Assembly (NCBI RefSeq): GCF_041320665.1 | Contig: NZ_CP166730.1 | Location: forward strand, 3,906,001 to 3,970,000 | From: Comamonas sp. GB3 AK4-5 | GTDB taxonomy: Bacteria > Pseudomonadota > Gammaproteobacteria > Burkholderiales > Burkholderiaceae_C | DNA: 64,000 nucleotides | Direction of reading: 5' to 3' | Shown: one piece after another, positions 1 through 7,466 of the stretch | How positions within the stretch are numbered: the stretch's first letter is position 1 | Layout of the letters: each line of letters opens with the position of its first letter | Translations under genes and position numbers: made by a program | Notes under the pieces: model-generated | What the model was told of the DNA's origin: nothing | The model's database searches: none | What the model saw: the letters and a program-made list of their open reading frames with translations, nothing else

Positions 1-1231
1 CGAACGCCTCTTTGGAATATCCATCCATATAGGCCCAGTCTGTGGTCAGACTGGTGTGGCGTGGCAGTCCCAGGTCGGCGCCTGTGCTGTAGCGTGGCAG
101 GCCTGCGCCGTTGCCATTTTCATGCAGGCGCTGCTCACGCATGCCCAAGGCCAGCGTGGCTGTCGGCCCAAGGTCGGCTTCGAGCACCCCGTAGAAGAAG
201 GGTTTCTCGCTGGAGCGACGGTCCGTGAAGTATTTGCGGTTTTCATAAGCGATGACGGCTCGGCCACGCAATTTCCCATCAAAAGCCAAGGGGCCCGATG
301 CATCGAATTCCGTGCGGTAGTTGTTCCAGCTGCCTGCACTTGCCGTGAAGCTGAACTGAGGCGTCGCTGTCGGCATCTTCCGTACAAGGTTCACCGCTCC
401 CCCCGGATTTCCGGTGCCATTGAGCAAACCAGCCGCACCGCGCAACAACTCAATGCGATCGTATTCAGCCAGGTCATAGGCCACGTTGGCATACAGACCT
501 GTGTCCATGGGTGCGCCGCCGTCCAGCTGGATGCTGTTGATCTGAAAACCACGCGAGTAGATGTTGGGCAATCGGTAATTGTTGTCCGTTACGGTCATAC
601 CCACGGCCTGTTCAGCAGCCTTGCCCAGGTCGGTGATGTTCTGGTCATCCAGCCGCTGCCGGGTCATCACCGCCACCGACTGCGGCATCTCACGCATCGC
701 CTGTGCAGTCTTTCCCACGGTGATCGCATCACTGGTGTAGGAACCTGTGCCCTCCGTTTCCCCCAAGCGTTGGGCCGCAACGCGTACTTCGCGCAGGCTG
801 TAGTCCACCGGCACATGCACTTCTGCCACGGGCTGCAGCATATAGCTGCCATCGGGTCTGCGCAGTGCTTGCAGCCCGGTGTTATGCAACAGCGCTGCGA
901 TCCCCTTTGCCTGCGTATGCCGCCCTTCCAGCCCCGGGCTGCGCAGGCCCTGCACCTGCTCCTGGGTGAAGGACAGCAACAGGCCCGAGGCGCGGCCGAA
1001 GCGGTTGAGTGCCTCATCCAGCGGGCCGGCGGGAATGCGGTAGTCGCGCAGGGCATCGGCCGCAGCGGCGGAAGGTGCAGGTGCCGCATTTTCTGCAGCC
1101 ACCTGCGCCGCAGCGCTGGCGCACAGGCCGGCAGCAGCCAGGGCCAGCACCAGACGGTGAACAGCCCATGCAGGGGCCGTAGAGGAAGAGGAGAAATGCG
1201 CAGAATGCGCCTGCGCCAAAAGATCAGCCAT
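1..1231 (-). CDS. TonB-dependent ferric-siderophore receptor with STN signalling domain (partial, 3' end outside window)
   Basis: Outer-membrane receptor that would import a ferric siderophore using TonB energy and report substrate to the FecR encoded upstream. About 410 codons are visible and the frame stays open to the left edge, so the C-terminal barrel is missing. A signal peptide (residues about 20-48) is followed by an STN domain (YRIPAGPLDEALNRF onwards, about 57-105). Next come a TonB-box-like SLREVRV and a plug domain containing MPQSVAVMTRQRLDDQ, IYSRGF, LDGGAP and LLRGAAGLLNG. The ATG at 1231 is the first start that gives a signal peptide. It is the third gene of a fecI-fecR-receptor cassette. 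The STN domain marks it as a transducer type rather than a plain importer. The substrate cannot be named from sequence alone. Confidence 0.9.
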   Translation of the reverse strand, partial: MADLLAQAHSAHFSSSSTAPAWAVHRLVLALAAAGLCASAAAQVAAENAAPAPSAAAADALRDYRIPAGPLDEALNRFGRASGLLLSFTQEQVQGLRSPGLEGRHTQAKGIAALLHNTGLQALRRPDGSYMLQPVAEVHVPVDYSLREVRVAAQRLGETEGTGSYTSDAITVGKTAQAMREMPQSVAVMTRQRLDDQNITDLGKAAEQAVGMTVTDNNYRLPNIYSRGFQINSIQLDGGAPMDTGLYANVAYDLAEYDRIELLRGAAGLLNGTGNPGGAVNLVRKMPTATPQFSFTASAGSWNNYRTEFDASGPLAFDGKLRGRAVIAYENRKYFTDRRSSEKPFFYGVLEADLGPTATLALGMREQRLHENGNGAGLPRYSTGADLGLPRHTSLTTDWAYMDGYSKEAF

Positions 1232-1563
1232 GGTGGTCAGGGCCCGAAGGCCGAAAAAATGAAGTGCAACCCACCGGCAAAAGACCGCACCGGGTTGGCC
1301 CACAGGCGGTGCGCACCGCCTTCCTTAGCCATGTCCCGCAAGCTGCCAAAACAGCCCACCTCGGCTGAAAAAATGGGGGAAATGCGTGCATGTGCTGCCC
1401 AGGGCCACCGAAGCGGCTTTCTTTTTTCATAGCTGCCTGTGCAATAAACACCATAGTTTCAGCAGCTTTTAAGGCGAAGACTCCGACAGCATCTGCGCAA
1501 GCCGCTATCAGCTCCATAGCACTGCAATTTCGGCAGCTTGCGAGCACTTGCCGCAATGGCGCT
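1232..1563. other. Intergenic region between receptor 1 and fecR1
   Basis: 332 bp without a convincing gene. It should hold the promoter of receptor 1, read leftward and expected to be FecI-dependent, but I could not pick out a reliable -35/-10 pair. A stretch at about 1431-1475 (containing CATAGCTGCCTGTGCAATA) resembles a degenerate dispersed repeat seen in Comamonadaceae intergenic DNA. That resemblance is from memory and is weak. Confidence 0.4.
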
Positions 1564-2577
1564 CTACAACGCGCCCACCGGGCCTATGGCCAGCTCCTGA
1601 CTGCCCCACCAGCGGGTCAGCGTGCGCACTTCCAGGTGCAGCAAGCTGCCCAAGGCCAGCATCACCCGGGGCACATCGTCCAGCGGATAAGTACCGGACA
1701 CCTGCAGCCCCGCAACTGCCGGGTGGCAGACCAGGGTGGCGGTGCTGGCAGGCTGCAAGGCCTGCAACACGGCGTCCAGCCGCATGCCGCGCGCCACCAG
1801 CATGCCATCCACCCAGGCCCAGGCATCTTCCCGCGCGGGTTCGGGCGTTTGCACCTGGTGGGCATCCAGCCAGGCCTGCTGGCCGGCCGGCAGCACCTGC
1901 CCAGGTGCCAGGCGAGGCTGCAGCTGCACTGCACCTTCGTAGACGGCAACCAGGCTGCGGCCATCCTCCTCGGTGCGCACGGTGAAGCGGGTGCCCAGGG
2001 GGCGCATCTCACCCGCCATGGTCTGCACCACGAGGGGGCGTGCGGGCTGCTGGGTGTCGGGGGCCGAGGTGACATAGACCTCACCGGCGCGCAGCAGCAG
2101 CCGGCGTTCGCTGCGGTCATAGACCACATCCAGCGCGCTGCCGCCCTGCAGCACCAGCTGCGTGCCGTCATCCAGGGTCAGGCGCCGGCGTTCGCCACGC
2201 GGCGTGCGCACATCGGCCACCCAATTGCGCCAAGAATTGCGCCAGGGCATGTGCGACTCCATCTGCCAGGCCGCTCCACCACCAAACACCAGCAACACCA
2301 GGGCCTGGACCGCACGACGCCGGCCCGCACCGCGCCGAGGGGCCAGAGCGGCATGCGCCAAGGCCGTGTGCGGCGCATCCACCACGCCCTGCAGCCGCTG
2401 CTGCACCGCCTCAACGCGCTGCCAGGCCTGTTCATGCAAGGGGTTCTGGCAGCGCCAGGCCTGCCATTGCTGGTGCATGGCAGCGCTGTCCGGCGCTTCC
2501 TGCAGCTGCAGCCACCACTCCACGGCCTGCTGGGCAATGGCCTGCGGCAGGGCCTCCAAACCGGCCGGGGCGCTCAT
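1564..2577 (-). CDS. fecR: FecR-family anti-sigma factor / transmembrane signal relay (cassette 1)
   Basis: Inner-membrane regulator that binds its cognate FecI in the cytoplasm and senses the STN domain of the loaded receptor in the periplasm. The 337-residue protein starts MSAPAGLEALPQ. This ATG overlaps the fecI1 stop as ATGA, so I prefer it to an in-frame start 10 codons upstream. The N-terminal cytoplasmic part has the family's AVEWWLQLQ and HEQAWQRVEAVQQ helices. One membrane segment lies near residues 88-105 (AVQALVLLVFGGGAAW). The periplasmic FecR domain contains GERRRLTLDDGTQLVL and PLGTRFTVRTEEDG. The C-terminal STN-interacting segment includes VSGTYPLDDVPRVM. It is translationally coupled to fecI1. 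Confidence 0.92.
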   Translation of the reverse strand: MSAPAGLEALPQAIAQQAVEWWLQLQEAPDSAAMHQQWQAWRCQNPLHEQAWQRVEAVQQRLQGVVDAPHTALAHAALAPRRGAGRRRAVQALVLLVFGGGAAWQMESHMPWRNSWRNWVADVRTPRGERRRLTLDDGTQLVLQGGSALDVVYDRSERRLLLRAGEVYVTSAPDTQQPARPLVVQTMAGEMRPLGTRFTVRTEEDGRSLVAVYEGAVQLQPRLAPGQVLPAGQQAWLDAHQVQTPEPAREDAWAWVDGMLVARGMRLDAVLQALQPASTATLVCHPAVAGLQVSGTYPLDDVPRVMLALGSLLHLEVRTLTRWWGSQELAIGPVGAL

Positions 2578-3092
2578 GCGGGTTCTGCGGCGATGGCCGC
2601 CATGCAATGCATGCCGGCCTGCACCAGATAGCGTTTGACGGTGGTCAGCGACAGATTCAGGGTGGTGGCGATATCGGCCTGCTTCATGCCATCGAGCTGG
2701 GCCAGCAAAAAGGCGCGGCGCACGGGCTCCGGCAGCCCGTCGAGCATGCGGTCTATGGCGTCCAGCGCCTCCAGCAGCAGGGCCCGCTCCTCGGGCGATG
2801 GGGCCATGGCCTGTGGCAACTGGGCCAGCGCCTCCAGATAGGCCCGTTCGAGTTTCTGACGGCGGTAGTGGTTAGCCAGCACGCGCTGCGCCACCGTGGT
2901 CAAAAAGGCCCGGGGCTCCCGCGCCTGCACCGGCTCCTCGCGCGCCAGCAGGCGCACAAAGGTGTCCTGCGCCAGGTCGGCAGCCTGGTGCACATCACCC
3001 AGCTTTTTGCGCAACCAGCCCTGCAACCAACCATGGTGGTCGGTGTAGAGGGTGGTGACTTCGCGGTGCAAAGCAGTTTCGGCGGCGGGCAT
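2574..3092 (-). CDS. fecI: FecI-type ECF sigma factor (cassette 1)
   Basis: Extracytoplasmic-function sigma factor that directs RNA polymerase to the cognate receptor gene when FecR relays the siderophore signal. The 172-residue protein has sigma region 2 at about 10-75 (LYTDHHGWLQGWLRKKLG, DLAQDTFVRLL). Region 4 lies at about 105-160 (LPEPVRRAFLLAQLDGMKQA, LNLSLTTVKRYL). The pattern is shared with the three other FecI proteins in the window. The stop codon overlaps the fecR1 start by 4 bp. A Fur-box-like site lies 30-51 bp upstream of the start, so iron repression is expected. No strong Shine-Dalgarno sequence is visible before the ATG. Confidence 0.93.
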   Translation of the reverse strand: MPAAETALHREVTTLYTDHHGWLQGWLRKKLGDVHQAADLAQDTFVRLLAREEPVQAREPRAFLTTVAQRVLANHYRRQKLERAYLEALAQLPQAMAPSPEERALLLEALDAIDRMLDGLPEPVRRAFLLAQLDGMKQADIATTLNLSLTTVKRYLVQAGMHCMAAIAAEPA

Positions 3093-3121
3093 GGGGAGCA
3101 GCGATGGATCTGGGAAACATC

Positions 3122-3143
3122 AAATGATATCAATTCTCATTTA
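3122..3143. promoter_or_regulatory. Fur-box-like operator upstream of fecI1
   Basis: AT-rich imperfect dyad containing AATGATATCAATTCTCATTT in otherwise GC-rich DNA, just upstream of fecI1. It resembles the alternating NATWAT hexamers of Fur boxes and sits where comparable sites precede the other three fecI genes. Assignment to Fur is by resemblance and position only. Confidence 0.65.
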
Positions 3144-3308
3144 ATGTTTCCAGCTATGCAGAATTCTTTCTGCTCCGGCCCCACCGCCGGCTTTGCACGA
3201 TGCAACTGCTTCAATGCAAAAACAAGAGCACCATGCGCTTTCATTTATTGGATCGTAGCCATAAAGGCACTTGAATCCCGGGTATGGAAAGCACAAGCCG
3301 CTCGCTTT

Positions 3309-5756
3309 TTAGAAGTCGTAGCGCATGCCCACATTGACGCTACGCGGTGCGCCCCAGGTGTACTGGATGCGGCCGGCGTCCCGCATGCTGGCGAAGTAGC
3401 TTTTGTCGAAGGCGTTTCTGACATTGAGGCTCAGGCTCAGGTACTGGTTCACGCGGTAGCGCGCCATCAGGTCCACAACCCAGAATGCGGGCTGCTCCAG
3501 CGCCCTGGCCGATGTCTTGCTTTGCCAGCGTGTGGATACACCTGCGGTCAGGCCACCCAATGCGCCGCCGAACTGGTAGGTTGTGCCCAGCTTGAATTGG
3601 TTTTTGGGAAGATAACTTGCGCTGCTCAGGCTGCTGCTGTTCATCACATAGCCGCCCTGTGCCTGCCAGCCACGGGCCAGTTCGCCCGAAAGCTCCAGCT
3701 CATAACCGTGCCGAGAGACGCCCGAGACGGAGCGGTAGATGCTGGTGCCATCTGGCATTTGGTCTCCGGTCAGCTCGGCTACGTTGTCGGTCTTCATCCA
3801 GAAATGGGCAATGCTGGCATTCAGGCGTTTGTCAAAGAACTCGCCCTTGGCGCCCACCTCATAGGTCTGGCCTTCTTCGGGGTCCAGCATCCGGCCTTGC
3901 GCGTCAATGGCGCTTTGCGGCTTGAAGATGCTGGCATAGCTGCCATAGAGCGAGACGTTCTCGTGCATGTCCAGCACCAACCCGGCATAGGGCGTGATGA
4001 CGCCATTTTTCTTGTAGTCATTGTTCGACCAGGCATAGGGCGTGAGGTCGTACTGCTGGTAGTTTGTGATGCGCGCCCCCGTAATCAACTTGAGCGGATC
4101 GGCCAGGCTGAAGCGGCCTGTAGCGTAGAAAGAACTGCGCTTGGAGCTGAAATGGCTGTGGTTGTCTTCCGGGTAGCTGTCCAGATCGGGGCGCGCAATA
4201 GCGCCGCCACCGTTGGCGTAATCCAGCCCCAGATTGCTGAGACGGTCGCTGCCTGAATGGGCATCGGAGCGGGTGCGCGCAAAGTCGGCCCCGAACATCA
4301 CTTCATGCCTGCGGCCGAAAAGCTGGAAGGGCCCTTGGAGTTCAAGCGCTAGCCCGCGGTTGCGGTTGGTGTAATCGCGCGTCCAGGACACATCGATGGC
4401 CTCGGGCACCGCAGTCCACCAGTAGCCCGATTCCGCATAGGGATTTTTCGTCTGCTCTTCGCTAGCCCGCAGCTTGGCTGTCCAGCCGCCGCCAAAGCGA
4501 TGCTCCAGATTGGCAAAAAGCGTATGGGCGTCTTGTTCATAACCCGACCAGGGCGCCGCCACATTGAAGGAGCGCGGCCCCAGCCCCAGGTACTGGCCGT
4601 TGGCCGCATAGGCCTGGATCATGGCGGTGTCGCCTGCGCCGTAATACTCGCGGTGCCGGTAGATGAAGCCGACATTGAGCAGTGTGTCCGACGTCAAATC
4701 GACATCCAGCGTGCCGAAAAGCGTCTGGTTCTTGCGCTTGACGTTATCGCGAAAATCCTTGCCGTCCGCCGCCGCAGCCACGATGCGGCCACGCACCGTG
4801 CCGCTGGCGTTGAGCGGCCCACCCAAGTCCACGTCGGTGCGGTAGTTGCCCCAGCTTCCCGCGCTGGCCCCCACACTGGCCTTGAATTCATGTGTCGGGC
4901 GCTTTCGAACCATGTTGACGGTGGCCCCGTACTTGCCATCTCCATTCATCAAACCCGACGAGCCCTTGAGCACTTCGATGCGGTCGATCTCCACCATGTC
5001 GTCCATCGAATACTGTTTGTGCGTATCAACAGCCCAGCCGCCCGCCATCTGGCGCATCCCATCGACTTGCAGGTTGACGTTTTCACCACGCACAAAAAAG
5101 TTGTTGGCATCACCCTGGTGGTCAACGAACAGGCCTGGTGTCTGCTCCATCACATCCGTGAGCGTCTCCAGCTTGAAGTCGTCCATGCGCTGGCGTGTCA
5201 TCACGCTGACGGACTGTGGCGTCTCGCGCAGCGACAGCGCCAGGCCCGTGGCCGTGCGGCTGGGGCCGGTCTGGGTGTAGCTGCCCGTGTCCTCGGTAGT
5301 GCCGCTGCGCTCGGCCTGGGCCTGCACCCGCACTTCGGCCAGCGTGGCGCCCGCAGCCGCTCCGGCCGGGAGCACTTCTGCAACGGCACGCAGCACATAG
5401 CTGCCCTGCCCGGCCGCCTCGGCCTGCAGGTCTGAGCCAGCGAGCAGCCGCTCCAGTGCCTCCCGCACGGTATAGCGCCCCTGCAGTCCTGCCGTGCGCT
5501 TTCCCTGCACCAACGCGGGCGGCACACTCACGCTCACGCCGGCATCGGCGGCAAATGCCGTCAGAGCCTGGGCCAGTGGCCCGGGTGGCACCAGGAACTG
5601 GCGTGGCGCCGACGCAGCTGCCTGTGTCTGCATCACCGGCTGGGCCAGGGCCATGCCTGGTGAGACCGCGAGCACAAGGCCCACGGCCATCAGCACGGCC
5701 AGGCCTGCCTGGGAAATGGGGTGAAGCGGAAAAGGTGCGCTGGACTGCGAAACCAT
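3309..5756 (-). CDS. TonB-dependent siderophore receptor with STN domain (cassette 2)
   Basis: Outer-membrane ferric-siderophore transducer of 815 residues. It has a signal peptide ending near residue 39 (GMALAQP) and an STN domain at about 53-105 (FLVPPGPLAQALTAFAADAG). A TonB-box-like LAEVRVQAQ lies near 139. The plug (about 165-290) contains LRETPQSVSVMTRQRMDD, FFVRGE and EVLKGSSGLMNGDG. The barrel ends in the terminal aromatic MRYDF expected of OmpF-type proteins. It is served by fecR2 and fecI2 immediately upstream. A 7-bp inverted repeat lies just before the start. The plug sequence GLFVDHQGDANNFFVRGENV differs from receptors 3 and 4, pointing to a different ligand, which I cannot name. 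Confidence 0.93.
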   Translation of the reverse strand: MVSQSSAPFPLHPISQAGLAVLMAVGLVLAVSPGMALAQPVMQTQAAASAPRQFLVPPGPLAQALTAFAADAGVSVSVPPALVQGKRTAGLQGRYTVREALERLLAGSDLQAEAAGQGSYVLRAVAEVLPAGAAAGATLAEVRVQAQAERSGTTEDTGSYTQTGPSRTATGLALSLRETPQSVSVMTRQRMDDFKLETLTDVMEQTPGLFVDHQGDANNFFVRGENVNLQVDGMRQMAGGWAVDTHKQYSMDDMVEIDRIEVLKGSSGLMNGDGKYGATVNMVRKRPTHEFKASVGASAGSWGNYRTDVDLGGPLNASGTVRGRIVAAAADGKDFRDNVKRKNQTLFGTLDVDLTSDTLLNVGFIYRHREYYGAGDTAMIQAYAANGQYLGLGPRSFNVAAPWSGYEQDAHTLFANLEHRFGGGWTAKLRASEEQTKNPYAESGYWWTAVPEAIDVSWTRDYTNRNRGLALELQGPFQLFGRRHEVMFGADFARTRSDAHSGSDRLSNLGLDYANGGGAIARPDLDSYPEDNHSHFSSKRSSFYATGRFSLADPLKLITGARITNYQQYDLTPYAWSNNDYKKNGVITPYAGLVLDMHENVSLYGSYASIFKPQSAIDAQGRMLDPEEGQTYEVGAKGEFFDKRLNASIAHFWMKTDNVAELTGDQMPDGTSIYRSVSGVSRHGYELELSGELARGWQAQGGYVMNSSSLSSASYLPKNQFKLGTTYQFGGALGGLTAGVSTRWQSKTSARALEQPAFWVVDLMARYRVNQYLSLSLNVRNAFDKSYFASMRDAGRIQYTWGAPRSVNVGMRYDF

Positions 5757-5783
5757 GGTGTGTGTTTCCTTGAAAAATACGGG

Positions 5784-5806
5784 TCGATGAAATGGCTTGT
5801 CATCGA
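5784..5806. promoter_or_regulatory. 7-bp inverted repeat upstream of receptor 2
   Basis: TCGATGA and TCATCGA form perfect arms around a 9-nt spacer, 28-50 bp upstream of the receptor 2 start. It could be an operator or a 5'-UTR hairpin. No equivalent was noticed before the other receptors. Confidence 0.4.
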
Positions 5807-5862
5807 ACAGGACACACCGGTTTCGGAAAAGGGGCCAAGCCTGGCTCCATCAGGGCAAAAAA

Positions 5863-6846
5863 TCAGGCAGCGGGCAGCAAGGTGACCCAGTAGCGCGTGC
5901 GGTACAGCAGGCGCACGGGCAGCAGTTGCATGAGGTTGTGCAGCACGACCTCGGTATCGGCCAGCTGGAAGGCGCCCGTGAGGCGCAGGCCGGCCACGGC
6001 CGGATCACAGCGCAGCAAACCGTGGCGGTAGCGGCCCAGCTCGGCCACAAAATCGTCCAGACGCACATCGTCCACAGCCAGCACGCCGTGCACCCACTGG
6101 CCGGCGCCACTGGCCGCTGGCTGTGCCGCCTCAACCTGGTCGCGGTCAAAAGCCGCCTGCTCGCCAGCTTGCAGCCGCAGCACCGTCGCGCTATGGCGCG
6201 GGCACAGCTCCACCGCGCCCTGCTGCACAGCCACCTGGCTGCGCTCACCCTCTGTGCGCACGCTGAAGCGCGTGCCTATGGCCCGCACCCGGCCCTGGGG
6301 GGTCAACACCAGCAGGGGGCGGTGTACAGGTTGGGGGTCGGGCGCCGTTTCCAGCCAAACTGCCCCAGAGCGCAGATGGATAGTGCGCTGGTAGCTATCA
6401 AATTCAATGTCCACCGCGCTGGCCGTGTCCAGGGTCATGCGGCTGCCGTCGGCCAAGGTCCAGCCGCGCCATTCCCCCGTGGCCGTGGCGTGGCTGGCCG
6501 ACCAGCGCTGCCAGGGCTCGACCCGCCAGGCCAGCCAGCCCGCAGGCGCGGCCACCATCAACACCGCCAGTGCACGGGCCGCATCGCGGCGCGCCAGGCG
6601 CTGGGGCCGGCGCAGGCTGGCACTGCCCAGTGCGGGCGGCACCCCAGCGGCGCGCTGGCTCACGGCCAGGGCACGCTGCCAGGCCAGCTCATGCTCGGGC
6701 GCCCGGGCACGCCAGGCCGCGCAGGCCTGGTGGTCGGCGGCAGGGGCATCACCCGCCTGCAGCCGCACAAACCATTCGGCGGCCTGCAGGGCCACTGCAC
6801 GCGTCAGCACCGGCGGCATCTCAGCAACTGGGCCGGTCCGGTTCAT
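5863..6846 (-). CDS. fecR: FecR-family anti-sigma factor (cassette 2)
   Basis: Inner-membrane signal relay for cassette 2, 327 residues when started at the ATG (MNRTGP) that overlaps the fecI2 stop as ATGA. The cytoplasmic N-terminus shows AAEWFVRLQAGD and HELAWQRALAVSQ. A membrane segment follows (RALAVLMVAAPAGWLAWRV). The FecR domain has GEWRGWTLADGSRMTLDTA and RAIGTRFSVRTEGE. The C-terminal STN-like part has LRLTGAFQLADTEVVLHNL and ends in YRTRYWVTLLPAA. The YWVTL ending is shared with FecR3 and nearly with FecR4. This suggests cassettes 2-4 are closer to each other than to cassette 1. Confidence 0.92.
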   Translation of the reverse strand: MNRTGPVAEMPPVLTRAVALQAAEWFVRLQAGDAPAADHQACAAWRARAPEHELAWQRALAVSQRAAGVPPALGSASLRRPQRLARRDAARALAVLMVAAPAGWLAWRVEPWQRWSASHATATGEWRGWTLADGSRMTLDTASAVDIEFDSYQRTIHLRSGAVWLETAPDPQPVHRPLLVLTPQGRVRAIGTRFSVRTEGERSQVAVQQGAVELCPRHSATVLRLQAGEQAAFDRDQVEAAQPAASGAGQWVHGVLAVDDVRLDDFVAELGRYRHGLLRCDPAVAGLRLTGAFQLADTEVVLHNLMQLLPVRLLYRTRYWVTLLPAA

Positions 6847-7367
6847 GGCGCCAGCAAAATGCATTCGGCCATGGCCTGGGCCATATAGCGCTTGACGGAG
6901 CGCAGGCCCATGCCCAGCTCCTCGGCAATGGCCGCATAGGTGAGCCCATCGACCTGGGACAACACAAACACGGCCCTCACCTTGGGCGGCAGGCCATCGA
7001 GCATGGCATCCAGCTCCTGCAGGGCCTGCAAAATCACCAACTGCTGCTCGGGCGAAGGCGCCTGGGGTTCAGGCAAGGCGGCCAGCGCGGCCAGATAGGT
7101 CTGCTCCAGCGACTGGCGGCGCAGGTGGTTGATCAGCAGCCGCCGCGCCACCGTGGCCAGGTAGGCACGCGGCTCACGCAGCGGCGCTGCCTGCAGCCCG
7201 GACTGGCCCGCAGGCGTGGCCAGCAGGCGCACAAAGGTGTCCTGGGCCAGGTCTGCGGCCTCCCAGGCATTGCCCAGACGTCGGCGCAGCCAACCCTGCA
7301 GCCAGCCATGGTGGTCGGTGTAGAGGGTGGCGACTTCGCGGTGCAAAAGGCTGGGTGAAGAGGTCAT
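6843..7367 (-). CDS. fecI: FecI-type ECF sigma factor (cassette 2)
   Basis: ECF sigma factor of 174 residues starting MTSSPSLLHREVATLYTDHH. The reading frame extends 13 codons further up to 7406. That start would lie right beside the Fur-box-like site, and the MTSS start aligns with the other FecI N-termini, so 7367 is preferred. Region 2 carries DLAQDTFVRLLATPAGQ with an insertion before the next helix (QSGLQAAPLREPRAYLATV). Region 4 carries LPPKVRAVFVLSQVDGL and LGMGLRSVKRYMAQAM. It is coupled to fecR2 by a 4-bp overlap. Confidence 0.92.
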   Translation of the reverse strand: MTSSPSLLHREVATLYTDHHGWLQGWLRRRLGNAWEAADLAQDTFVRLLATPAGQSGLQAAPLREPRAYLATVARRLLINHLRRQSLEQTYLAALAALPEPQAPSPEQQLVILQALQELDAMLDGLPPKVRAVFVLSQVDGLTYAAIAEELGMGLRSVKRYMAQAMAECILLAP

Positions 7368-7410
7368 GGCGAGAGCCCGGGTGTATTGCAGGCCCGGGTA
7401 CCGCAATCAA

Positions 7411-7433
7411 ACAAGAATCATTCTTATTCAATT
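7411..7433. promoter_or_regulatory. Fur-box-like operator upstream of fecI2
   Basis: ACAAGAATCATTCTTATTCA lies 44 bp upstream of the chosen fecI2 start. The same 26-bp AT-rich string recurs before fecI3 and, with a few changes, before fecI4. The AGAATCATTCT core resembles proteobacterial Fur sites. It also lies between fecI2 and the end of receptor 3. Confidence 0.72.
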
Positions 7434-7466
7434 GTACCTATAAGACCATCCCCACCGGCACCACGC

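Noticed and set aside
56..1432. Long plus-strand frame opposite receptor 1
   Set aside because: It is the shadow of a GC-rich receptor gene; the translation has no domain, and the minus strand has signal peptide, STN and plug motifs.
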